A DNA stretch of 64,000 bases from Mastigias papua. Its lineage: Eukaryota > Cnidaria > Scyphozoa > Rhizostomeae > Mastigiidae. The stretch is from contig OZ025271.1 of NCBI GenBank assembly GCA_964019165.1, forward strand, positions 7,213,570-7,277,569, given 5' to 3'. The notes beneath the pieces were generated by a model. That model worked only from the letters and a program-made list of their open reading frames with translations, ran no database searches and had not been told where the DNA came from. This document shows positions 54,755 to 64,000 of the stretch, in pieces. Numbering within the stretch: the stretch's first letter is position 1; every line of letters starts with the position of its first letter. A program made the translations under genes and the position numbers.

Positions 54755-55024
54755 TGTTGGGACCGGTACCGCTACCGATACCCCTATCTAAAAGTTAATG
54801 AAGGCGTAGGCAAAGAAAACAGAATTGTTGCTTGAACTGTAAGATTTATCACTGTCACTCCATCTCTACAACTACAACTGATACATGTGAGAACGTGCAA
54901 ACATTAAAAAACAACCGTATGAACTGTCAAACTAATATATTGTCCTAACATAAACCAGCCTTGCACAGCAAGCGCGCGCTAATCATGCTGTTCTGCTGCG
55001 CCAAGCGATGCCAGCGCCTTGACA
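54755..55024 (-). repeat. 5' LTR of BEL copy 2
   Basis: 270 bp, TG...CA ends, bordered outside by AGAGC (55025-55029). It should contain the promoter; no convincing TATA box was identified. Confidence 0.96.
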
Positions 55025-55029
55025 AGAGC

Positions 55030-55625
55030 CTTGGTTTACAATACCATGCAAAACACATTTCTTCATGCATCAAGTAGTCATAAGTCTAAAGGCCGAAATA
55101 CACGGTCCTTTTGTTCACAAGAATTCACAAGTTGTCACTTAATAGCCAAATAGGATTAGGTCAATTTGATGAATGATGGCTGTTTACAAGATCCTCTTGT
55201 TCCTCCGTTGCTCCCTAAATAGATAGAGAAGTACAGACGATTGGTGTTTTCATATACACAACAATAAGCCGTACTGCTTTAAAACGATAGCAAATAGTGC
55301 AAAGGTGGCCTGAGATGATGTGCGTTAACTTGCACGATAATGACTGCAGTAATAAACGATTTCGCTAAAGCTGCCTGCGAATAATTTTTGGCAATCTTTA
55401 GCAGAATGGTCTATTGAGCCCCCCACGAATAAGCCCTCCGAATAAGTTCCCACCCAAAAAGCATCAAGAATAAATAATTGAGTGATACATCATCAAACTC
55501 CACAATGCATCTAAACGTGTGAAGGCAACTGCTAGGCTTCATTTGTCAGCTCACAGCTCATGATTGAAACTTTTTGTTGGCAAGAAGGACTTGAGCAGGC
55601 AGGGAATATGTCAACATTAGCACTT
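55030..55625. other. Intergenic DNA, no gene seen
   Basis: No gene. A GAATAAGCCCTCCGAATAAG stretch near 55425 may be a dispersed-repeat trace related to about 35720. Confidence 0.45.
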
Positions 55626-55938
55626 AAGCCTGGCTCTCATATGTCATAAAGATCGTAAATATCGGGGATTTTTCCGATCCCCGATTCTTATGATATATGA
55701 GATCGAGCAAAATTAAGCATCCCAGTCTGTCCCCGACGACCCCAGTTCCATGTCATAAGAACCGTAAGAATAGGAAGCGTTTCTATTTTTCTGATGCGAC
55801 CCAGACAATCTCCAATCAACTGGGGTTCTTACGACATATGTGAACTTGACTATCGCAAGGATTATAATTATCATTAAAATCTGGAATCGGGCAAATCTCC
55901 GATTTTTACGATTCTCGGGAGATATGAGAACCAGGCTT
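55626..55938. mobile_element. Palindromic MITE, 313 bp
   Basis: Starts AAGCCTGGCTCTCATATG and ends with the inverse of AAGCCTGGTTCTCATATC. Inverted similarity reaches about 60 bases inward (AAGATCGTAAATATCGGGGA against AGAATCGTAAAAATCGGAGA). Smaller hairpins lie inside, such as ATCGGGGAT/ATCCCCGAT. No target duplication or coding frame. Confidence 0.78.
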
Positions 55939-56521
55939 CACAGATTCCCAATGAACTTTCCTGCACGATTTGACTGGGGTCACATTTGTAAGTGTTGTTG
56001 ATGAGAGTTTAATACCAAAGTAATCTTTATGATTTACACTTGTAAAACAATACAAGTTTGATAATTCTTCCAAATTAGCTTGAAGTAAATCTTCCCAATA
56101 TGTAATCTATGCAAGGCCAATTGGTGCAAAATCCAGGAAAATGTATTTTCAATAATGCCAAGATATTATTCCAGGTTCAAGAACATATTCAACGTCAACT
56201 GCATAAATCAACCTCAGTGATATAAATTAACATCTAGAATTCAAGTAAATTAATCAACATCAACAAAATTAGTCAACATCAACAAACTTAATCAATGTCA
56301 ACAAAATTAATCAACATCAACAATATTAATCAACATCAACAAAATTAATCAAAGTCAACAAATCCCAAGTTGCCATTCTTTATAATCTTGGCGCGAAAAT
56401 TTGATAAGGTTACATTTTTGCAATGGCGGTATAAGGTTGGAAATTTCTTTCAATCCCTTAACGAGATACTTGGTGATGTAGAGTGTGCTAAAAACCAGCA
56501 ATTACTAGAGGTAGCTTGCGC

Positions 56522-56809
56522 TTAGAAAGTGCAGGTTTTTGTTTTGCAACAACCGGCCTCATTAGTACCAGGAGAGAGTGAGTCTGGGAATGTTCTAATG
56601 ACACTTTTGAGAAATTTTCGATTGCTATCACCTGGCTGGAGGAATGCATCACTGTTTTCTGATTCTTGTGTCTTCACAGCAGCTTTCATTCTTTTTTTAT
56701 AACGAAAATTATGCCCTGGTATATGAACATTTGCCCTCTTTGTTCCTAATGACAACGGGGTGTGCAAGTTGTTACTTGTGGCTGTTGCGATAGACCCAAA
56801 CAAGCACAC
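56522..56809 (-). CDS. Unknown ORF in the foldback element centre
   Basis: A 95-residue minus-strand frame, basic and Ser/Thr-rich (LSLGTKRANVHIPGHNFRYK, KRMKAAVKTQESENSDAF), with no family I recognise. It lies downstream of the short start-like frame at 57014-56892 on the same strand, so they may be exons of one decayed gene. It may equally be chance. Confidence 0.3.
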   Translation of the reverse strand: MCLFGSIATATSNNLHTPLSLGTKRANVHIPGHNFRYKKRMKAAVKTQESENSDAFLQPGDSNRKFLKSVIRTFPDSLSPGTNEAGCCKTKTCTF

Positions 56810-56891
56810 TTGTTGACCCTAGACTAGTCAAAGTTGATGGAGGCCTGCCAACCAAGTCTCACTACAAAGCGGCAACAGAGGTTGTAATGTG

Positions 56892-57014
56892 CTATCTGGT
56901 TCGTTCAATAAGACTACTCTGCTGCCCATGGGCAGAAGACGATTGTCGTAATTCTTCTCTCACACATTGACGAACACATTCCTCTAAAGTTCGGTTGCTA
57001 TTGTCGGAATCCAT
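56892..57014 (-). CDS. Short start-like ORF in the foldback element
   Basis: ATG at 57014 in a TAAGATGG context opens 40 codons, MDSDNSNRTLEECVRQCVRE and on, a glutamate/arginine-rich amphipathic helix, then stops at 56892. It resembles the N-terminus of a real protein but matches no family I know. Confidence 0.35.
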   Translation of the reverse strand: MDSDNSNRTLEECVRQCVREELRQSSSAHGQQSSLIERTR

Positions 57015-57336
57015 CTTAACTTAAATGTCATCATGGCCAACTAGCTTATTTTTGCGCCAAAATGTTGAAGAATGGCATTTTGGGATTTGTTGACGTTGAT
57101 TAATTTTGTTGACTTTGATCAATTTTGTTGACTTTGATTAATTTTGTTGACGTTGATTAATATTGTTGACATTGATTAATTTTGTTGATGTTGATTAATT
57201 TTGTTGAATTCTAGATGTTAATTTATATCACTGAGGTTGATTTATGCAATAGACGTTGAATGTGTTCTTGAACCTGGAATAGTATCTTGATTTTGTTGAA
57301 AAATACTTTTTGTTGAATTTTGCACCAGTTGGCCTT

Positions 57337-58482
57337 CCATAGTAATCAATATGTAATCTGTTCCATCAAACAATATTGCCTCTCTCAGTTGTTTCACTTC
57401 ACCACTTGGCTTGTTGATGGTCTCAGCCTCCTTCGGAGGGTAAGCCCAAAGTAGCAACTACCAATACCATGATTGGCTATTATTCAAAGCCATCACACAA
57501 CCGCAGATTCCCGCAATAATAAAGTAAATCTCTCTCTCAAAGTAGCTGCGTCCAATACTATGATTGGTTATTTTTCAAAGAAATCGCAGAACTGCAGATG
57601 CCCCGCAATTTATCAAAACTTTCTGAACATAGTAGAAGGCCAGCTTTTTTTAAACACTCTAGCATTTGCTATCTTGAATAATATGCTATTTCTCTTGGTA
57701 TTTTCGTTCTGTTCATCATGGGAAAACCAATACAAAGTATATGAGTTGGCTCTATAGTTTTGGTATTAAAAGTTAACTGGAAAACGAAAATGCGATTACG
57801 ACTAGAACACCTAGATAGAAGTGGGGTAATGGAAGGAGATACCCAGGGCCCCAAGGCCTGAGAAGGGGCCAGAGTTATGAAACAGTTCTTTGGTGATTGC
57901 ATCAACTTTGAGATTTAACATTGACCTCATGAGGGGCCAAATGTTCTCATTTGCCCGTCATTCAAAACAACTCTTTTTGGGGTTTGGTAGAGGCTTCCTG
58001 TATATTACTCTAAATCTTCAAACTACCCCTGTTGAATAAGTCCCCCGGTAGAACAATAAATCATTAACAGTCTTCCTCCTCATACAGGCCCCACTTACAG
58101 AGATGACGAATACCCTATTATCGACTGATACCCGTAAGTAGGCCGCTTTGTTTTTATTATAGAGCAAGTTCCCAGCTCTTTGAACTCGGTGGCAATATTT
58201 GTTCAACATAAAAAGGCATAAACAAGAGAGATTCTGTCTATTTGGGTAATGCTTTTTGATGCCTTTGGCCTGGTTCTACGAAGCTACACTTTGTTACGTC
58301 ACGCGAGACAGGCAGAGCAAAAGATTTCGTGTCACCTGTCAAAAGCACAATAGACAAAACCTATCTGATTTCGCCTGAAGTTTGAACATGTCCATTCTTG
58401 TAAAAAGGGAAAAGTGAGAACATGATGACATGGAATATGTCAAAGATAATCTTATTTTCTAGTGTTTTTGACATACACTAGG
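57337..58482. other. Intergenic DNA with a small tandem repeat
   Basis: No gene. Apart from the 91-bp duplication at 57450-57631 nothing was recognised. Confidence 0.45.
57450..57631. repeat. 91-bp tandem duplication, diverged
   Basis: AGTAGCAACTACCAATACCA and AGTAGCTGCGTCCAATACTA each start a unit running through TGATTGG.TATT.TTCAAAG and CGCAGA..CC.CGCAAT. Confidence 0.72.
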
Positions 58483-59244
58483 AGCAAGAGCACATTTTGT
58501 AATTGACCAATCAGCGGATTTGTTTACATAAAATTATTATCCAATTATGTGCCTCCATTTTTACCTTGTTTCTTCATTTCGCCATTGTGAAACGGAGGTG
58601 CTGTGGAGAATTCATGCCTCATAACATTTGCCCCGGAAAAAAATTTACGTTCATTTACAACAGCAACTTTTTGGCTAAAACTTCGTATCTACATTTCTCA
58701 TCGATATCTCTGAGCCCTAAGCTGGGCTATGATCCGTTACAAAAATTAGACATTGCGCACCACCCTGCCATCACCTCCCATTACACAGGTCCTCCATGAG
58801 CACCCCTTCACCAAGCAAGCAGTAAGGAGTTTGTTTTTTATCTAAAAACCGTTGGACTAGAGCTAGGTATGCCTAATTATCCTGAATTCACTTCTACTCT
58901 TCTCAGATCTGGGTTGGGTACGCATAGTTCTAAAATTATCACAGCTAGGCGTCATGTCGGTACCCCTAAAGCTGGATGATAACTAGGATGATAACAACAA
59001 AGTGACTTTTAGAGCAAGAAGTTGAATCAGCATAAGCTTTTAGTATCGCTTGTGGGAATTCTGCTTGCTCGTCGACTTAGTTTACATTTCCCGCTCAAAA
59101 ACTAGTATACGACAACAACATTTTCAGCATCAACAACCTTTTAATTCAATGCAATTCGCCTCAAATCGAATCTACCACGAGGAGTTGAAATGAAAAAGCT
59201 GTTCAGGTCATTGGTATACTTGGACGCCGCCAAGTCCAAATTTG

Positions 59245-59551
59245 CTATATTAATTGCTCTAACCTGTCAGATTCAGCTGGACAGCTTAGAACACTTGTCG
59301 TCAAATCATCAACCTCAAAATCTGAACAACCATATTCGTAATCAAACTCGTGATTCAGGTCAATTTGGTATACTGCCTCCATTGCCTTTTTTGCCTACGT
59401 TTTCATCTCAAGCTGTACGGCATGGGTGCACTTTGGGCAAGAGCTGATATTTAGAATCAAGCAAGTGATATGGTAGGAATGGCCACAACCACGAATTACT
59501 CTGCAAGTTGGACTTTCGTTACACCTGCACTGATCTTTCATATCACATTTC
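59245..59551 (-). pseudogene. RING-finger-like exon
   Basis: A strong 3' splice site (TTCTTTCCTAACTGCTTCAG, with CTAAC as a possible branch point) precedes 59551. The exon reads KCDMKDQCRCNESPTCRVIR, then GCGHSYHITCL and SSCPKCTHAV. The Cys-His order C..C ... C.H..H..C ... C..C is that of RING-type fingers, which usually give E3 ubiquitin-ligase activity. One in-frame TAG (59396-59398) interrupts an acidic tail (YQIDLNHEFDYEYGCSDFEV) that ends at 59245. It is either decayed or ends early at the TAG. Confidence 0.55.
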
Positions 59552-59849
59552 CTGAAGCAGTTAGGAAAGAAAATAGCCCAATCAATGAAAAGAAATGATT
59601 AATAATCTTGAGCTTGTTCGTGTAGTACATTCGTGTTAATATTTTCTCATTGTTTCTTAGTTTCACTTTGTTTAACACATTTATCTCAAGGAATCTGAAG
59701 AACACAAGTCTATACCTTAGGTTATACTTAGGTTATACTAGATCTAGAAGGGCTCACTCTTATAACTTTTACTAAATATTCCTTCAATGAAGACAACTTG
59801 AAGGACAAAGAACTGACGAGGCCAATCACCAATAAATGGATCAAGAAAT

Positions 59850-60570
59850 TTATTGATGTTTACTGACAAACCACTTTCTACTATAGAAGATATTCCAGTG
59901 CAGAGTGGAAATTCTCAAGAATGGAAGCTTTATGCAGTCCACTAGTTTACAGTTTGCCATTGACCTCATAGCTTGTATGTCTTGAATTTCCTTCTGTTTG
60001 CAATCATGAATAAGCAGTCTGCTTCTTTGGGACTCAGGGTCAAAGAACTTTGCTTGAAGCCAATCTGGCATTATATCAACATGTGTTTTTGAAAGAGATG
60101 GTGTACACCCTTGTAGAAGAGGCTCAAGTAGAGCTAAATTTGCTGGTAGTGAATCCTGATCAGCATAGCTATGTGGTTTGATGTCAGGCATTGTTGGAAA
60201 TTTTTTTACAAGAAGTGTTGTCATATGGCATACTTGAGTTGGCTTGATGATGATGGGCAATGATAGCTATGAATATTATGAAAGTCATCTATGAAAAGAG
60301 CTACCATGTAATTGTTAGTAACAGCATCCTCAAAAACTGGTGAACAGTTGCAATATGCTCTGAAGAAGCTTTTTTGTTTCACTGAGGACTGTATTAGGGT
60401 GTGCTGTAAGCCCCATATTCCTTAAAGTTGCAATCTCTAGTAAATTTTCAAATATCCCTCTCTTCACAATAATATCATTTTCAACAATGTCAACTTCACC
60501 AACATCTGGATAATACATTTTTGTGTGTGATTTGGTTTTTGCTTCCTCTTACTCCATTTTCTCTGACCCT
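59850..60570 (-). pseudogene. Unknown protein of the 4.2-kb element, central part
   Basis: Minus-strand coding sequence in two frames. First YYPDVGEVDIVENDIIVKRG, FENLLEIATLRNMGLTAHPN and TVLSETKKLLQSI. After a shift comes NNYMVALFIDDFHNIHSYHC, and after another CHMTTLLVKKFPTMPDIKP, then DSLPANLALLEPLL and THVDIMPDWLQAKFFDPE, with a stop at 59850. The composition is that of a real globular protein. The DDFHN segment could be an acidic active-site motif of a transposase-like enzyme, but this is a guess. I do not recognise the family. Confidence 0.5.
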
Positions 60571-61687
60571 TTTCTCCAACTGCTATGTCCTCTTGTTAAC
60601 TTATCCATATTTTTTGACTAGGACAGCTTAGTGTGTCTGTTTTTTGAGAATCATTGTCTGTGTCATTTACACTAACCATTGCTGGTTCATCATTCTTCTC
60701 ATGATCAATCTATCTTAAATCTCCAGTACTATCTTCTGCCCATTTTCAGTCTTCATTTTCTTTTTCATATTTGTCATTAATGGATTGTTGCTGCAAAATG
60801 TAGCTAATTTAGAGAACATTATTTAGATTTAATTATTTTGATCTATACAGCTACCTTTCATCTAACATATTACAAGAACCTCTTCTGCACTAACAACCTC
60901 ATTTAAGTGCTGTTACTCAATTTGATTTTTCCATATTTTACATTTGTGTTCTTCCAATAGCTGCATTTATTTTTGCACTATGTAAATTTTACTATAAACT
61001 AGTTAATATTGGCATACACATTCTTGTGTTATACTCTTTTGGCACATCAAAAGTATTCTTTGTCACTGAACAGTAGGATTGAAAAATATTTACCCCTCTC
61101 CTAATTACACATATTTTTTATAAGAAAGCTTAAAATGACCCCAGTACTCAAACGCTCTTAGTATTCTGGCAATTCCAGTATTCAAACTTTCTTAAGACTT
61201 TCTTGGGCAAAAACTGAATTTCTTGGTTAATAGAACTCAACACTGTACATAACACGTGTTTTTGATCTGAAAATTTGGGAAAAAATGAGCCAGAAAAGAG
61301 AACAGATGCAGAAAACCTCGGATATTATCAATGAAATCTCAAAAGAACAAAAAGCTACAAGCAAATGATTTCAACACCATCAATTTAATCAATTCCAATG
61401 TAACAAGTTGTTGAAGTGCTTTTCCTGACTACCTCTAATTGGTCACAGGATGAAATTTATTCATAGTTTTGCTTGTTTGTCTTTATTGGGTAAAAACAAA
61501 TTTTTAAACTTTCTTAGGTTTGCAGAACCCAGTACTGAACTTTTGTTAACTTTTTGACGATTCGAGCACTACTTTCCTATAAAGCACTTTCTTATAAAAT
61601 ACGCGTATACCCCCTACTATTTGGTGCCAAAGAGTACGATGTACGTAGAAGTTATTTGTTTACAATTAAATGGAATATTGGAAAATG

Positions 61688-61885
61688 TCAAACATGTTTT
61701 ATCTTATGTTTTTCCTTTTGTAAAAATCTATTAAAATCTCTTTTATTTGGTGCCAGTTCGATGCACTTCGTACAAACACGGACAACTTTATTGGCTCTGA
61801 AGCCTCTTGCAACAGCCAACTTCCGAAATGCTTGCAGATAACGATATTTCGGTATCTTTAACTCTGTAATGGTGTAGTTTTTAGT
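61688..61885 (-). pseudogene. Unknown protein of the 4.2-kb element, upstream exon
   Basis: A 65-codon minus-strand frame with protein-like composition: ELKIPKYRYLQAFRKLAVAR, GFRANKVVRVCTKCIELAP, then NKRDFNRFLQKEKHKIK. The basic helix suggests nucleic-acid binding. It lies upstream of the other minus-strand pieces in the same element and is probably an exon of the same gene. No ATG within it; the start would be further upstream. Confidence 0.42.
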
Positions 61886-62675
61886 TTAGGACTATTTAAC
61901 ATGGCTGGTATTCGAACAATATGGTTTGGCTTTCCCCGTATTACCTGAATGTTACTTCCATGCCTGTAACCAATGACGTTCAGATTTCCCGCCAAAGTGG
62001 AAAACTGTATACGCCATAAAGACAGTCGAGGACGGCCTTAGACATTACGCTAGTTAAGGAGGTTTGTTGTTGTCATAACTTCTCTACAGTGACCAGTTTT
62101 GATATACCTGGATTAAATTATCAGCGTAGGACAATCTAAACATCATTTAATTTTGAACATGGCTATCATCCAGCTTTAGGGGTACCGATATGACGCCTAG
62201 CTGTGATAATCTCAGAACTATGCGTACCCAACCCAGATCTGAGAAGAGTAGAAGTGAATTCAGGATAATTAGGCATACCTAGCTCTAGTCCAACGGGTTT
62301 TAGATAAAAAAAACAAACTCCTTACCGCTTCCTTGGCGAAGGGGTGCTCATGGAGGACCTGTGTAATGGGAGGTGATGGCAGGGTGGTGCGCAATGTCTA
62401 ATATTTTTGTAACGGATCATAGCCCAGCTTAGGGCACGGAGATATCGATGAGAAATGTACATACGAAGTTGTAGCCAAAAAATCGCTGTTGTAAATGAAC
62501 GTAAATTTTTTTCCGGGGCAAATGTTATGAGGCATGAATTCTCCACAGCACCTCCGTTTCACAATGGCAACAATGGCGAAATGAAGAAACAAGGTAAAAA
62601 TGGAGGCACATGATTGGATAATCATTTTATGTAAACAAATCCGCTGATTGGTCAATTACAAAATGTGCTCTTGCT

Positions 62676-64000
62676 GTATTGCAATTATAGGTAGTTCATT
62701 ATACAATGTAATGTCAAATGAGAGTCACATTTTTAGAATCATGCCTGCATCTACAACTTGTATTAAATGCTGGAAGTGTCAGAGAGCACGCCCTAGTACA
62801 TTGTGTTTACACTACGTAGACAAGGTTTGCTTTATTCACTTTAGTTTGTTTTTTAGGCTGTCTATGTAACTTTCAGTCAATTATGAAACCCTTAGCATTG
62901 ATAATCTGATAGGCCAGAGTTAATAAACGCATATGCACAAAAATACAATAAAGACCGTAGTTGTAAATTTACTTATTCCATTAGCAATACATTGCATCCA
63001 CTTACTTAAGATTATTCAATAGTTATTCTAGTGAGATAACGTGTGCGAAGTGCTTTGAATGGGGCTTTACCACAACGACGAAGGTAAGCATCTAAATCAC
63101 TGCGTTCGCATGTAGTGTATTAATTCTATTGCTTGGAATATAATTCCGTATACATTGATGACGCATACCGAGATCTCTCTACTCGTACTCGTTTTTGTGA
63201 GCGTATATCACGAGATAAAAACTCACAAACAATCTCTTTATGTTGAATCAAAGGAAACCTTACTTCACAAGTAGCACATACCATCTGAACATAAAATCTT
63301 TAGGCTTTTCTTCTTTCTAGCATGTTTGCTCTATGCAATCTGTAGCCTACCCGTTTTCTCTTAGGGAACAGCCATTAGGTATTGCGGAGACAAGAAAGGA
63401 GGAAATTCAACTGGGGTATGGAATTTTGATGAATGTTTGAACTAGGGTATGACATTGATAACAACTTTCAAGCTGGGTGTGTGAAATAAAATTTCAAGAA
63501 AAATTAGGGGTGGTAGAATGGCAGATACTTGGAGAACATCCAGCTATTATTACGGTATGTGATAATGTCAATATTTGCATTCAATCATACTTCCATTGCT
63601 GGGGTATTGTAAAACTTTGAGTCATGAGACTGAGATCCAAACACATGTTTCGCATGTATTTACATGTTTCGCTTGGGACAAACTTTTCGCACTCCCTTAA
63701 TCTAAATGTTTCGCTTCCCTTTGTCGTTATATTATAGCGTTCATTTAAAGTGCTTCACAAATTAATATTTTATTTAAGCAATAAATAGTAAAAAAATAAT
63801 CAATCTGGTGAATATTCGAGGATTCCATGGCAACACAAGGAGTGGAGTTGGCTGAACCAGAAATAGTATTACATATACAACTTCCGAGTACTCATACAAG
63901 ATGTTGAAGTCTAAAAGGTGGAATGTAATCAATATAATTTTGTCAAAAAGTTAACTTGTTAAAAGAAATCAGAGAGCACTCGATGAAGTCATGGGTCTGA
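62676..64000. other. Intergenic DNA, no gene seen
   Basis: Short frames only and no element termini or domains recognised up to the window end. Confidence 0.5.

Larger units (their letters stand above)
49005..55029 (-). mobile_element. Young BEL/Pao LTR retrotransposon (copy 2)
   Basis: Complete structure on the minus strand: 5-bp target duplication AGAGC (49005-49009 and 55025-55029), LTRs 49010-49279 and 54755-55024, primer-binding site, gag-pol, and polypurine tract. The LTRs, identical when an element inserts, differ by eye at one base, so the insertion is recent. The gag-pol frame is open except for one TGA. Domain order gag, protease, RT, RNase H, integrase, DUF5641 is that of BEL/Pao. 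Confidence 0.96.
56113..57336. mobile_element. Foldback-type element with tandem-repeat arms, 1.2 kb
   Basis: Arms 56113-56394 and 57054-57336 are inverted copies. The outer part begins AAGGCCAATTGGTGCAAAAT and contains CCAGGTTCAAGAACAT. The inner part is a run of eight or so units like AATCAACATCAACAAAATT. A perfect 13-bp direct repeat (CAATATGTAATCT) flanks it, 4 bases outside the left end and 10 outside the right. The centre has minus-strand coding traces. Tandem-repeat arms are the hallmark of foldback elements; class is otherwise unknown. Confidence 0.82.
58483..62675 (-). mobile_element. 4.2-kb element with ~500-bp inverted ends and an internal spliced gene
   Basis: Left arm 58483 to about 58985 and right arm about 62160-62675 are inverted copies with few differences. 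Both begin AGCAAGAGCACATTTTGTAA and include GACCAATCAGCGG, CCCCGGAAAAAAATTT, GCACCACCCTGCCATCACCT and GGTACCCCTAAAGCTGGATG. The inside carries coding pieces that are all on the minus strand (61885-61688, 60570-59850, 59551-59245). No recognised transposase and no target duplication. Long TIRs starting AG are seen in Polintons, but none of their proteins is visible and the element is far too short. The class is unknown. Confidence 0.78.

Noticed and set aside
49274..54835. Numerous plus-strand frames across BEL copy 2
   Set aside because: They are antisense shadows of the minus-strand gag-pol and its LTRs.
56222..56390. Regularly spaced AATCAACATCAACAAAATT repeats as a CRISPR-like array
   Set aside because: The units are contiguous and variable with no unique spacers, the array is mirrored at 57080-57210, and the genome is animal.
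58503..58799. 98-codon frame, repeated at 62398-62655 on the other strand, as a conserved gene pair
   Set aside because: The two frames are the same sequence in the two arms of one inverted repeat; conservation follows from arm identity, not coding.
59190..59447. 85-codon plus-strand frame starting MKKLFRSLVYL
   Set aside because: It lies opposite the spliced RING-like exon, has no domain, and its ATG has no supporting context.
58483..62675. Polinton/Maverick identity for the long-TIR element
   Set aside because: No DNA polymerase, integrase, packaging ATPase or capsid sequence, no 6-bp duplication, and far too short.
1..64000. tRNA, rRNA or other structured RNA genes
   Set aside because: No cloverleaf with A/B box motifs or rRNA-like stretch was recognised on either strand; this was a reading by eye, not a covariance search.

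Overview
The window looks like non-coding, transposon-packed DNA from an AT-rich invertebrate animal genome. No bacterial gene arrangement, operon or ribosome-binding pattern is visible. The recognisable proteins are typical metazoan mobile-element proteins (BEL/Pao, Ty3/gypsy, LINEs with a restriction-like endonuclease, Tc1/mariner, PIF/Harbinger, hAT-like), and the host-type coding pieces are spliced exons. A cnidarian, sponge or lophotrochozoan would all fit; the sequence alone does not let me choose. One 200-base assembly gap lies at 424-623. I saw no rRNA, tRNA or CRISPR array.

Layout. 1-6.4 kb: intergenic DNA, a diverged inverted repeat (2739-2919) and a 1164-bp hAT-like non-autonomous element (5133-6296). 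6.66-7.30 kb, minus strand: the one good host-gene exon, the last exon of a FADD-like adaptor with a possible death-effector domain followed by a clear death domain. 7.6-7.9 kb: a LINE 3' stub. 8.3-12.8 kb: a decayed BEL/Pao element with both LTRs and a Harbinger fragment inside. 12.8-16.4 kb, minus: a decayed Ty3/gypsy element, itself broken by another Harbinger fragment. 16.4-17.8 kb, minus: the 3' part of an endonuclease-type LINE with a 371-bp triplication.

17.8-25.8 kb is a head-to-tail array of four copies of a second endonuclease-type LINE: one with an intact 1057-codon ORF, one with a single stop codon, one with its 5' half inverted, and one truncated. Each copy starts right at the (ATT)n tail of the one before. 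27.5-32.7 kb is a degenerate ~44-bp satellite split by insertions, including a 2.5-kb element with TTAA target duplication that carries a decayed P2X7-C-terminal-like exon. 33.1-33.6 kb is a TA-flanked MITE, and 34.8-34.9 kb a 30-bp minisatellite.

37.5-45.1 kb is enclosed by long inverted arms and holds two almost identical 296-bp MITEs, a dead Tc1-like transposase, and two further MITEs inserted in the arms. 46.7-47.6 kb is a small element with terminal inverted repeats (TIRs) carrying a SWIM zinc-finger coding stretch. 49.0-55.0 kb, minus: a young BEL/Pao element with near-identical 270-bp LTRs, a 5-bp target duplication, primer-binding site, polypurine tract and a gag-pol frame broken by one TGA. 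55.6-57.3 kb: two palindromic elements, one with arms built of tandem repeats. 58.5-62.7 kb: a 4.2-kb element with ~500-bp TIRs that encloses a decayed, spliced minus-strand gene ending in a RING-like finger.

The genes do not form one pathway. The window is best read as layers of insertions, several visibly nested. The most unusual parts are the tail-targeted LINE array with its twin-priming-like inversion, and the three TIR elements that carry host-like domains (RING, SWIM, P2X7-like).
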